Below are positions 19,896 to 28,730 of a stretch of DNA of 29,450 nt, in pieces. The stretch is from Priapulus caudatus (lineage: Eukaryota > Priapulida > Priapulimorpha > Priapulimorphida > Priapulidae), in the NCBI RefSeq assembly GCF_000485595.1, contig NW_014577528.1, positions 125,523 to 154,972 on the forward strand, read 5' to 3'. Numbering within the stretch: position 1 is the stretch's first letter; the number at the start of each line of letters is the position of its first letter. The notes under the pieces are model-generated. The model searched no databases, was not told the DNA's origin, and worked only from the letters and a program-made list of their open reading frames with translations. Position numbers and translations under genes: made by a program.

Positions 19896-21268
19896 TTTGT
19901 ATGACGGGGGCCTAAGGCCACCTATATATAGAATTGTAATAGTAGTGTATGATGGGGGCCCAAAGCCACATAGCATAGTATTTGTATGACGGGGCCTAAG
20001 ACCACCTATATAGAATTCTAATAATAGAATAGTGTATAATGGAGGCCCAATTAAGGCCACATAATATATTATTTGTATGACGGCCCGGGGCCTAAGGCCA
20101 CCTGTATAGTATTGTAATAATAGTGTATGCTGGGGGCCCAAAGCCACATATATAGTATTTGTATGACAGGGGCCTAAAGCCACCTATATAGTATTGTAAT
20201 AATAGAATAGTGTATGATGGGGTCCCACGGCCACTATATATAGAGGATTTGTATGACGGGTGCCTCTAGAGACCACTATTAAAAGAATTGTGAATGATAG
20301 ATATAAGTTGTAAAGCCACGGGGGGCCCAATGCCACATATAGTATTTGTATGAACGGGCCTAAGGCCAATCTATATAGTATTCCTAAATAATAGAAAGTG
20401 TATGCTGGGGCCCAAAGCCACATACTAGTAATTTGTTATTGCGAACGGGGTGAGACTAAGACCAACTATATAGTAATTGTAAAGAATAGAATAGTGTATG
20501 AAGGCCCAAGGCACTAATATAGGTAATGTAATATGAGGGGCGTCTAAAGGCCCCTGTATAGTATTTGTAAATAATAGTGTATGCTGGGGGCCGCAAGGCC
20601 ACATATATAGTATATTGTATGACAGGGTGCCTAAAAGCGCACCGCATCTAGTATAGTATTGTAATCCATAATAGAATAGTGTATGATGGGGTCCACGGCC
20701 GACATATATAGTATTTGAAAGACGGGAGGGCCTAAAGACGCACAACCTATAATAGAATTGTAATAATAGAATAGTGTATGAGGGCCCAAAGCCACGTATA
20801 TAGTCATTGTATATGAAGGTGTGGCCTAAGCATCTCTATATAGACACTGTAGAATAATAGTGGTACTGCTGAGATGGCCAACAAGGCCACAATATATGAG
20901 TTTTGTCACTGACGTGGGCCTAAGTGCCCACCAACTAATGATAGGTAAATTGTAATAATAGGAGATAGTGTATGATGGGGCCCAAAGGCCACAAATATAT
21001 ATATTTGTATGACGTGGGCCTAAGGCCACCTATAATAGAATTGGTAAATAATATGTGTATGATGGGGGCCCAAGGCCTTAATTGTAATATATTTGTATGG
21101 CGGGGGCCTAAGGCGCACCTATATATTATTGTAATAATAGTAATAGTTTATTGATGGAGGCCCAAGGCCACATTTAAGTATTGTAAGTATGACGTGGCTA
21201 ATGCCATCTACTATAGTATTGTATTAGTATAAAGCTATAGTAGTTATGCTGGCGGCCACCAAGGCCCA
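19896..21268. repeat. GGCC-rich tandem array (~80-bp monomer)
   Basis: Monomers alternate two related half-units of about 40 bp, GACGGGGGCCTAAGGCCACC and GATGGGGGCCCAAAGCCACA, each followed by TATATAGTATTGTAATAATAG. About 16 monomers are present. The first few (to about 20220) are regular. Later ones carry many one-base insertions and small rearrangements. Pro/Gly/Tyr frames on the minus strand are by-products. Confidence 0.9.
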
Positions 21269-21798
21269 CATAATATCAGGGGTTAACAAGAATTTTTGTG
21301 TCAATTATATTGCTAAATTTGTCAACTATTTCTTCTATGCTATTAAAACCCTCGGATTATAGTATTACGTAATTGTGTATGAAAAGGGGGACGGAAGGCC
21401 CCTGTATCAGTATTATATTGTGGCAAACCTTGGTTGTAAAGCTATATACCGCCTCCCTAGCAAAGAAAGGTAGCTGCATCACTTGCACGGGTGTATTAAT
21501 TGCGCCAGCATGCGGCTCAAGGCCCCCGTGTGGCTGTTAAGGGATAGTTTTACTTCTAGTTCTACGGTTATATTCAGTTAATTTATAAGTTCTAAAATTA
21601 ACGCCTTACAATAAAAAGTTTCATGTTCAATCACCATTAGAAATATATATTAAAAAATGTTTTAAAAGCCAACGAGCTAACAGTTTGATATACAATCGAA
21701 CGTGGCGCCACTTAAAGGCGCACGAATCTGATGAGTTCGGCGCAAAACCACTTTTCAGTACAAAGGCTACAGACGGCGAGGGTGTTTCTTATTTATTA
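21014..21798 (+). repeat. Dispersed repeat block, copy 1 (noisy)
   Basis: This segment aligns in order over its whole length with 28731-29450. It comprises the last array monomers, a hairpin, CTTGGTTGTAA(A)GCTATATACC, AGCAAAGAAAGGTAG, GCATCACTTGCACGG, AAAAAGTTTCATG, GTGGCGCCACTTAAAG and ACCACTTTTCAG. Copy 1 is about 785 bp against 720 bp, the excess being mostly scattered single-base insertions. The homology reaches the end of the window in copy 2, so the full repeat is longer. Confidence 0.9.
21277..21355. mobile_element. Mini-hairpin element inside repeat copy 1 (degraded)
   Basis: The left end CAGGGGTTAACAAGAATTTT is intact after ATAATAT. The right end has decayed to TATTAAAACCCTCGGATTATAG where the other copy reads TATTAACCCCTGATAATATAG. 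It occupies the same site as the hairpin at 28979-29046, so it predates duplication of the block. Confidence 0.65.
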
Positions 21799-21799
21799 T

Positions 21800-22760
21800 A
21801 TTTAAAAGCAATAAGGATTGAATATCTTATAGAACGACATATAATTTTCAGTTATATATATGTCATAAATTTGCCCTAGAAATGAATATTCGGCTTCGGT
21901 GTAATAAAAACATTTAGGTAATAAATAATCATTGCGACTGTTCTTGTGATTAGCCCTCGGTCACCTGTAGCGTGCAAATGAATGGTCAAATAACCAACTT
22001 TTCTGGGTGGCAGCAGCAGCGGTCGCGGTTCTATGGCGCCGTTCAAACTTATTGTAGCGTTAATGTGTAATTAATTATAACAATTAAATTAGGATCTGGT
22101 AACAAATACGTGTGGGTGTTAGGACGATTTATTATAACAGTAAGGAGGTCCTACGAGTTGTATTGCAGTAAAATCCTAGAGTCTACATATCCTTTAAGGA
22201 TATCTCCCCACCCATTTTGCACGGGTATTGCTCTAATGAGATTTAAACGTTTATTGAGCGAATGAATATCGAATCCAATTAATCACTTGTTCTTTTATTT
22301 ATAGAGGAGATATATCTCGTATGCTCAAGCCAAAAATTCTCAATGAAATTTCAGCACCTAAATTTATGTTACCGACACAAATTTTTGAATTTTTTTTGTA
22401 AAATAAGGTATTTTGTATATTTATCAATTACCAGAGAGAGAGAGTGAGGATAAAAAAAATGTTTTGCCACATGTTAAGCACAATATGTACAGACGCCCAA
22501 CAAGTGTCGCAGCGCGACAGCGCTCAATCTGACGTGTACTGTAGGCCAGGTATTCTTCTGGACTAACTCACTCCTTGGCACGCGAATCAAGTGCGCCTCA
22601 CTGCCCCACTGCGTTCGCCGCACGCGAGGCATATGATATAGCTACTAATACAGAATCTAAAATCTAAATGATAGGCTTTTGCATACCTATGGTAGTACAG
22701 TAAATAAAGATACAGCTTGTGTAACTTTATACTTTGCCTATATTAACATGTTATCCTGAT
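21800..22760. other. AT-rich DNA, nothing recognised
   Basis: No supported gene. A short AGC run (22011-22020) and small palindromes such as ATATCCTTTAAGGATAT (about 22188) are present. Confidence 0.4.
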
Positions 22761-22779
22761 ATAGCGTCGAGCGCGTAGC

Positions 22780-22855
22780 GTAGTGTGGTGTGGGGGAGGT
22801 GGAGGGTGAGGGGGAGAGAAGGCAGGAGAGGGGGTGGGGAAGGGGCGGTGGAGCG
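22780..22855 (+). repeat. G-rich tract with quadruplex potential
   Basis: Repeated GGGGGAGG, GGAGGGTGAGGGGG, GGGGGTGGGGAAGGGG on the + strand give several G-runs of three or more within 75 bp. This is enough for G-quadruplex formation in principle. Confidence 0.6.
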
Positions 22856-22859
22856 AGCT

Positions 22860-24370
22860 CTAATAGCAAAGGCAGTTCAGTCCTTTTGTTAACAGTACTA
22901 TCCAAGTCCATAGTTTAACCCCACTCATGCTTGAGAGATGATCAAAACGGTTTAATCCAGGTAGTCTACTTACTCATTTCGCACGTAGCAGAAAGTCGGA
23001 TTTCATGGTCCTTTCATAAAGGTGATAAACAACGGTAGGTCACAGCGCTGAAACAAAAAAGTTTGCATCTGCGTGCCGTTAGCCATGTCTTCAGAAAAAT
23101 ATGTCTGATATCCTGACCTTTCGCCCCACTGCCCTTTAAACGCTGTGACCTCACAATTTCGCGCTGGTGATGGTTTCCTTATCCCAATCACACTATACAT
23201 CGAATATTAAGAGCGTAGGTCGAGCCGTTGAGATTTGTGCCGCAATTCCGTATTTCCTCCTATAGGGGGAAATATTCTCCCTCTATTGACACAGCTTGAC
23301 CTTTGACCATTGACTCCCAAATTCGACATCCTGAGTCCTTTTCGCGATTCCCCAAATCAGAAATCGGAACTGAGAAATCGGCGTTTTTCTATTTTTCACA
23401 ATGATCGACCGCCTGTGTGAAAAATGGGTGAACGTATGTGAAATATCTATTGTTAGTACTTACTGCGACATATCCATGACTAACAGACACCACTAAATTG
23501 GTAAAATGTTCCATGCACCTTAATAAATTCTGAGAAATTACGAGGTTACCATCGCAGAACGCGCGAACTCCGCTCATCCTGACGTCACAAAGCTAATATG
23601 TCAACAAACGCGCGCCTTGTACCGCACTACAGTAAGGTGTGTTGCGAGGTGTTAGAACCAGAATGGGCGTGGGATACTTAATTGTTTGATCACTAGCAGA
23701 TGTACATGAATGTACATGAATACATGTAATGACAGCTGTAGCAGGGTTGACGCTGAATGATACTGGCTTAGTGAATATCGTGGTTGTATCATGTATCTGA
23801 CGTCATCATGACGTCAGCCGCTGCTCACTACACATGTAAGCATGCTCTGACAGTTCACATGTACCGTTATATAAAGAAATGAGCATGTACGAAGGTGGTA
23901 CATAGTGTTAGCCATCAAATAAAATTGAAAATAAAAAATCGGTAAAATTTTGCCTAAAACCTTGAGAGTATGCCACACTTGGATGTGGATATCTGCAGGG
24001 CCGTAGTGGCCTCCCAAAAAGTGCTACTGCTGAAATATGTAGCCGATGCGGGGGAGGGGGTCTAGTCACTAGAGTGCAATAATTTGCATTATGCACGCAA
24101 GTTAGATGCCTCGTGGACATAAAGCATTAGAAGTAAAATTGGTCTTGTCGCGTATAGTTGTGATATTCGTGTGTATAGTTATGATAGTCTAGTGGCGAAT
24201 TTCGGCGAAAAAAATGCCCAAAAGGCCTTTTCTAGAGACTTTCTGTTGTGTGCTTCCTAAAGATCACCAAACTGCATGCAGTGCTCCCTTCGTACAACCA
24301 GAGCATATAAATCAACTGATTTATGACACGTGACCACTATTAAATCACTACCGGTGCATTACCCGTTAGG
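22860..24370. other. Intergenic DNA, no gene recognised
   Basis: Mixed DNA with TGACGTCA-like palindromes (TGACGTCATCATGACGTCA at about 23799-23817) and a 24-bp inverted copy of the repeat core at 19636-19659. The 60-70 codon frames on the minus strand have no recognised domains. Confidence 0.4.
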
Positions 24371-24503
24371 AATTAGGTCTAACCGGTTGCGTGATTTTTT
24401 TTCCTAGGGTAATCAAGAACATAGGGCTTTAGTGAGCGCTGCCATTGGTTGATACAAATCACGTGCTTCAAACTCCTGTTTTATGGTGCATTGTGACCTT
24501 ACA

Positions 24504-24534
24504 AACCCTAACCCTAGCCTTAACCCTAACCCTA
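24504..24534 (-). repeat. Interstitial telomere-like tract in element A
   Basis: About five CCCTAA units with AGCC/TTAA errors on the + strand, followed by a T10 run. Confidence 0.85.
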
Positions 24535-24698
24535 TTTTTTTTTAATATAAAAAATTAGATTTTTAATTGTTGTAAAAGTTAATTGTTGTTATTAAATTGT
24601 TGTAAATAAATCATGTAATTATTTGCGTTAATTGGAAAAAAATTGTTAAGTGGATAAAGATAGAAAAATACAAAAAACAGGAAAATAATTAAAAAACG

Positions 24699-24764
24699 GA
24701 TGGGATTCGATCCAATGACCTTTCAGCCGTGACGTGTCTACTGTACTCGTTCGGCTATTCAGGG
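24699..24764 (-). repeat. tRNA-derived (SINE-like) module in element A
   Basis: On the minus strand, an A-box-like ATAGCCGAACGAGTA is followed about 40 nt later by GGATCGAATCCCA, a good B box. No acceptor stem or CCA pairing is evident, so it is not a tRNA gene. The adjacent AATACAAAAAACAGGAAAAT is shared with the module at 26494-26592. Confidence 0.6.
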
Positions 24765-25482
24765 TTATTGGAATTATTGATTATGGATATGCTGTGAATA
24801 TGACGACACTGTGACGTCATTGAGCGACAAAACAAGCTCAACCAATGGCAGCGCTCACTAGAGCCCTAGATTTTTTTTAGAGATTTTGAAATTTATTTAC
24901 GCTTTCAAGTATATTACATTGTTACATATATCACAAGTTTTTTTTAAATAAATACAGCGAGGGAGGGGGAATTGACTATACAGTCTTCAAGTCAGCCACT
25001 TCGGAACTCTATGTTCTTGATTATCCCAAGGAAAAAAATCACGCTAACCGGTTAGGTTAGAGGATGTGACGCGTCATCGGGCGACCAATTGGAGGGCCCG
25101 CAGCTCCTGCACTAAAGCTGACGCGATGTTTTGTGGTTGCATTATTTAGGCTGGCTATCGAGTGTGGGAATGACATGCACATGGAGATGGGTGGATGGTT
25201 ACTGTTAATTTAAAACGAATTCTTTCAATGTATGGTCCCCATTCGACTGCGCGACTGTTTTTCAGGCACAAATGTGGTGTCGGTTAGTAAATTCGCGATC
25301 TTTTTTTTAAAACGCCGGACAACGTACATATGTCATAACTCTAACGGTGCACAGCTGAAGTATATGGCTACCTAGCTTTAATATTGCCACTCGGCCGAAA
25401 ACGGTCGAAATACTATTTTTCAGCTCTTGAAATTCAATTCTCAAGTATAGGATCCTATGGAGGATTTAATAGTGGTCTGTTC

Positions 25483-25638
25483 CACTGATCTCTATAATAT
25501 ATATCATATATTATTATATATAATATATAATATATAATATATAATATATAATATATAATATATAATATATAATATATAATATATAATATATAATATATAA
25601 TATATATCTATAATATATATATATTATAGAGATCAGTG
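25483..25638. mobile_element. 156-bp MITE with AT-rich core, 8-bp TSD
   Basis: Inverted termini CACTGATCTCTATAAT and ATTATAGAGATCAGTG are perfect and continue into TATATAT. The core is a TAATATA tandem array. The exact 8-bp direct repeat GTCTGTTC flanks it (25475-25482 and 25639-25646). Size, TIR and duplication length fit a hAT-type MITE, with Merlin or P less likely. Confidence 0.85.
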
Positions 25639-25649
25639 GTCTGTTCTCG

Positions 25650-26270
25650 TTTGATTGAGCCCATGGGCGAGAGCGCCATCTGTCGTGGAGTTTGCATCAT
25701 ACGCAGCCGAGTCAATCCCATCATGCATTAGACTATGATGGCTGCGCCCATGCTGAAATGTTTTGCATCTTTACACTCTGGGAGTGGGAGATTATTAGTT
25801 CGAAACTATTCCAGGACAGCGTATACTGTTCTGTACGTAACGTATATTGTCATTTATGCTAACAATTTAACGAATTGTTTGATTAATTATTACACGTCAT
25901 GTTATCAAAATGAAGACTGATTTTCAGTGTTCCTCCTAACCGTAACCCGACCAGGCCGTGTGACTGACGTCAATATGCAGCCTGACATCCATCCATTGGA
26001 AAATCTTGTACCTCTACAAAAACTGCCGAACAATTACGTATATCTCAAATAAAATAATCATCTAAGCATTTCTGCCTTGTTTTGTATTAACTTGTATAAC
26101 CTTCACCTTATTATAGTATACTATTAGTATTAGTAGTCCAGCGTTGTTATTAAAACTAATAGTAATACTACAATACATGCGTCTAAACAGAGGAATTGCA
26201 CCGATCTGTGATTGGAGGATAAAAATAGAATTCGTGACGTTTCGTTTTCATTTTGCACACCCCGCCGCAT
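25650..26270. other. Intergenic DNA, nothing firm
   Basis: No gene recognised. An imperfect inverted repeat (AGTATACTATTAGT near 26116 and ACTAATAGTAATACT near 26154) could be a relic of another small element. No duplication was identified. Confidence 0.35.
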
Positions 26271-26493
26271 ACGCTAGTATTAGTAATAGGTAGTGTCTAA
26301 ACGACCGGACCCGGTTTCGGAGGCCTGAACAACCGGCTCTCTTCTCTGATTTAGTGATTGGTCAGTTTCCGAACATAACAGGACAAATATATAATAGGAC
26401 AATTTTTAATGCAAAACATAAAGAAATATATTTAATTCCGAACATAAACAAAAGTTACAGAACAAATAAATGCAGAAACAAATAAAATCCAAA

Positions 26494-26592
26494 GAAATAC
26501 AAAAAGCAGAGGAAAATAAAAACATCTTATGGGGTTCGAACACGGTCCCTTACTATCACGACGCGAAAGCTCTACCGTTGAGCCACTGAAAC
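26494..26592 (-). repeat. tRNA-derived (SINE-like) module in element B
   Basis: On the minus strand, AGTGGCTCAACGGTAGAGC (A box) and GTGTTCGAACCCC (B box) are spaced as in a tRNA. The downstream GTTTTTATTTTCC and TTTTTGTATTTC match element A. I infer a SINE head and not a functional tRNA, since no acceptor stem is visible. Confidence 0.65.
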
Positions 26593-26615
26593 CAACTTAA
26601 AAGTTAGGGCTATAG

Positions 26616-26661
26616 TCCCTAATCCTAACCCTAACCCTCACAATCCTAACCCTAACCCTAT
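26616..26661 (-). repeat. Interstitial telomere-like tract in element B
   Basis: Two blocks of CCCTAA (AATCCTAACCCTAACCCT each) are separated by CACA on the + strand. They are themselves a short duplication. Confidence 0.85.
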
Positions 26662-26799
26662 CTCTAATTCTAAAATAAAATAAAATTAGCCAAAAATAAT
26701 ACAAAATGAAATAGTGACCAAATTAGCCAATCGGAGAAGAGAGCCGGTTGTTTAGTTTGCAGGATACCGAAACCGGATCCGGTTGTTTAGACACTTCCA

Positions 26800-27370
26800 A
26801 ACTAATACCTCAGTTCGCTGTGCACAGTGTAAATTTCAAGAGCCGAACCAAAGTTTCAACTAACCGCCAACCGCCATGTTTCCAGTGCGCATGCTTTGGA
26901 ACGGCACGCGGAAAACCCGAAACGACATAACATACCATAGCGTTGGCGCGAGCATAAATAAGCATCATATACTCGTATATATATAAGTATTAAAACATTG
27001 AAAACTAGGAAACATCAATCTACAACAACTTATAATTATCACTGCGAAGATAAGTACTTGCTTTGTGTTAAGGCCTACGCACTGTTAAAATCAGGTCCAT
27101 TGCCGATTTTAGTCACACTGAACATGGCGGACATGGCGGCTGTCTGGTTGTTTTGATCCAATTCATCTCAGAAAAACGGCATAACTCGATAAATAAGTAG
27201 CGCCCAGTAGCTCCCAGTTACCGCGAGCAAGCCAGAGGTTTATAGATTTGTTTGAGCTATTACATGTGACGCTAGCTGTGTCGATGGTTGGATACCGAGC
27301 CAACTACAAGGATTTATGGGCAAGAATTTGAAACGGTATTCTAACCCTAGCAATACCGTTTCTTGGAGCT
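26800..27370. other. Intergenic DNA with ATGGCGG motifs and a hairpin
   Basis: AACATGGCGGACATGGCGGC (27120-27139) and a reversed CCGCCATGTTTCC (26870-26882) resemble YY1-type promoter motifs, but the ATG frames close quickly. An 11-bp perfect stem, GAAACGGTATT/AATACCGTTTC (27330-27362), encloses CTAACCCTAGC. Confidence 0.35.
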
Positions 27371-27382
27371 ATATGTTCCTCC

Positions 27383-28036
27383 TAGCTCTAGTACTATAGC
27401 CCGCGTACAGTGACTGCTGCAGGGCTATAGAACATCTTGATCTAGATTTCGCAGCTGCGCTAGCTCCCAAAAGTTCTCACGAAAAATCGCTCACAAGACG
27501 CAAAATGATTGGGCTTTTTAACACTTATCTATCTACGTGGACATCTCACCTATCTTATTGAACACTTTCCACAACTTTAAAATACACCATGTATTTATGC
27601 ATTTATTACTCACAAGTCAGCACTACTGGCAATTCCATTTGAAATATTGTGGCGTGCGCACACGTGACGTCACCGGATATGTAGGCAAAACACATGGCAG
27701 CTATGGTGCATGTATATACAATGTGACGTATATACAATATACGGTGACGTCACGCGTGCGCACGCCACAATATTTTAAACGGAATTGCCAGTAGTGCTGA
27801 CTTGTGAGTAATAAATGCATAAATACATGGTGTATAGTTGTGGAAAGTGTTCAAAAAGATAGGTGAGATGTCCACGTAGATAGATAAGTGTTAAAAAGCC
27901 CGATCATTTTGCGTCTTGTGAGCGATTTTTCGTGGGCACTTTTGGGAGCTAGCGCAGCTGCGAAATCTAGTTCAAGATGTTCTATAGCCCTGCAGCAGTC
28001 ACTGTACGTGGGCTATAGTACTTAGTACTAGAGCTA
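27383..28036. mobile_element. 654-bp Mutator-like fold-back element, 9-bp TSD
   Basis: Inverted arms of about 295 bp (27383-27675 and 27741-28036) start TAGCTCTAGTACT and are roughly 95% identical, with a 7-bp AAGTACT difference near the right end. The spacer is about 65 bp. The exact 9-bp direct repeat TGTTCCTCC flanks it (27374-27382 and 28037-28045). Long TIRs with a 9-bp duplication are characteristic of non-autonomous MULEs. The inner arm ends contain TGACGTCAC palindromes. The 85-codon frame across it has no recognised domain. Confidence 0.85.
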
Positions 28037-28149
28037 TGTTCCTCCCTGCACCTGTATATGAATATTCGGTGGCGTTGGCCCAAGGATATGCAGCTGTCCA
28101 CATTTGCACATGTCGCACATTGCGAAAATGCATTGGGTTCATCTAATGG

Positions 28150-28275
28150 TTTATTCCCAGTTGGCCTACTTCCATTTCGCCTACAGCAAAATTCCCAGTT
28201 GACCTACATCCATTTCGCCTACTGCCAATTCGTCTACGCTCAAAATCTACCCCATTCGGTTCCCATTTCGTCTAC
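28150..28275. repeat. CCATTTCGCCTAC short repeats
   Basis: Irregular copies of CCATTTCGCCTAC/CCATTTCGTCTAC and CCCAGTTGRCCTAC occur five or six times. They resemble the fold-back minisatellite unit only superficially. Confidence 0.7.
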
Positions 28276-28350
28276 GATCGGTTTGTTCACTAAATAATCA
28301 TTTATAAATAATAAAACATGGCGTTGATTGGCATACATAGACTTGTACAG

Positions 28351-28580
28351 CAGTGGTTCCCAACCTTTTGGACCCCCCGTAGCCCTAATTTTTTTACGCT
28401 ATTTCCTGGTACCCCTTCGCCCACCATAAGCAAAATGAAGAACCAACACTGATGTATTGTCATGAATATTTTGACATCATGTTTATGTTTTATTAATGCA
28501 GTCGCACAGCGAATTTTTCCAATCAAGCCGATGTCGATAGAGATGCCTGAATCACCCGCTGATTATTATATAGCACTACT
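28351..28580 (+). mobile_element. hAT transposon terminus (truncated)
   Basis: CAGTGGTTCCCAACCTTTTG followed by GACCCCCCGTAGCCC and GGTACCCCTTCGCCC has the form of the widespread hAT end CAGTGGTTCTCAACC...TACCCC. No opposite terminus was found before the window ends; the body appears cut by the next repeat. The right limit is approximate. Confidence 0.6.
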
Positions 28581-28728
28581 TTTTAGCTCATCTGACATAG
28601 TTAGATGCAGCTTGTAGAATCGCTTGATCGTCCGTGCGTCCGTCCGTGCGTCCGTCCGTGCGTCCGTCCGTGCGTCCGTCCGGGCGTCAACAGTTGGGCA
28701 CAAATCTTAACCGCTCGACGTACGGTCA
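28581..28728 (+). repeat. AGCTCATCTGA hairpin plus (GTCCGTGC)n element
   Basis: TTTAGCTCATCTGACATAG is followed by AGATGCAGCTT, an imperfect hairpin. Then come GTCCGTGCGTCC units (28630-28690) and CGTCAACAGTTGGGC. I recall this layout from dispersed elements of many marine invertebrate genomes (inference from memory). It abuts repeat block copy 2 directly. Confidence 0.55.
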
Positions 28729-28730
28729 CA

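Larger units (their letters stand above)
24381..25055. mobile_element. TIR element A with telomere-like and tRNA-derived parts
   Basis: The left arm (24381-24452) reads CTAACCGGTTGCGTGATTTT, then AATCAAGAACATAG, then GTGAGCGCTGCCATTGGTTG. The right side carries the complements of all three blocks, with the outer ones at 25008-25055 and the inner at 24838-24870. They are split by about 135 bp of unrelated AT-rich DNA (24873-25007), probably a nested insertion. The interior holds a CCCTAA tract and a reversed tRNA-like module. No clear target-site duplication was found and there is no transposase, so the superfamily is unassigned. Confidence 0.65.
26293..26794. mobile_element. TIR element B with telomere-like and tRNA-derived parts
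   Basis: The left arm GTGTCTAAACGACCGGACCC, then GGTTTCGG, then AACAACCGGCTCTCTTCTC is matched by its complement at 26733-26794. This gives roughly 60-bp TIRs with about 85% identity. The interior holds a reversed tRNA-like module and a CCCTAA tract. Weaker similarity (GTATTAG) extends about 15 bp beyond each end, so the exact borders and target duplication are unresolved. No coding capacity. Confidence 0.65.

Noticed and set aside
19863-21029. Minus-strand Gly-Leu-Arg-Pro frames over the GGCC array
   Set aside because: Tandem repeat translation; the frames break and restart with each indel in the array.
21730-21755. CTGATGAG followed by GCGCAAAAC as a hammerhead ribozyme core (also near 29385)
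   Set aside because: The required GAAA is AAAA in both copies, and no proper stem II or stem III pairing could be drawn.
23003-23200. Minus-strand 65-residue frame (GQWGERSGYQTYFSEDMANG)
   Set aside because: The composition looks protein-like, but there is no domain, no splice borders and no adjacent exon; it cannot be separated from chance.
26531-26592. Functional tRNA genes at 26531-26592, 24699-24764 and 6097-6140
   Set aside because: Internal promoter boxes are present in the first two, but acceptor-stem pairing is absent, and the third lacks a B box; they fit SINE relics better.
28630-28690. CRISPR-like array of GTCCGTGC units
   Set aside because: Short direct tandem repeats without spacers in a eukaryotic context.
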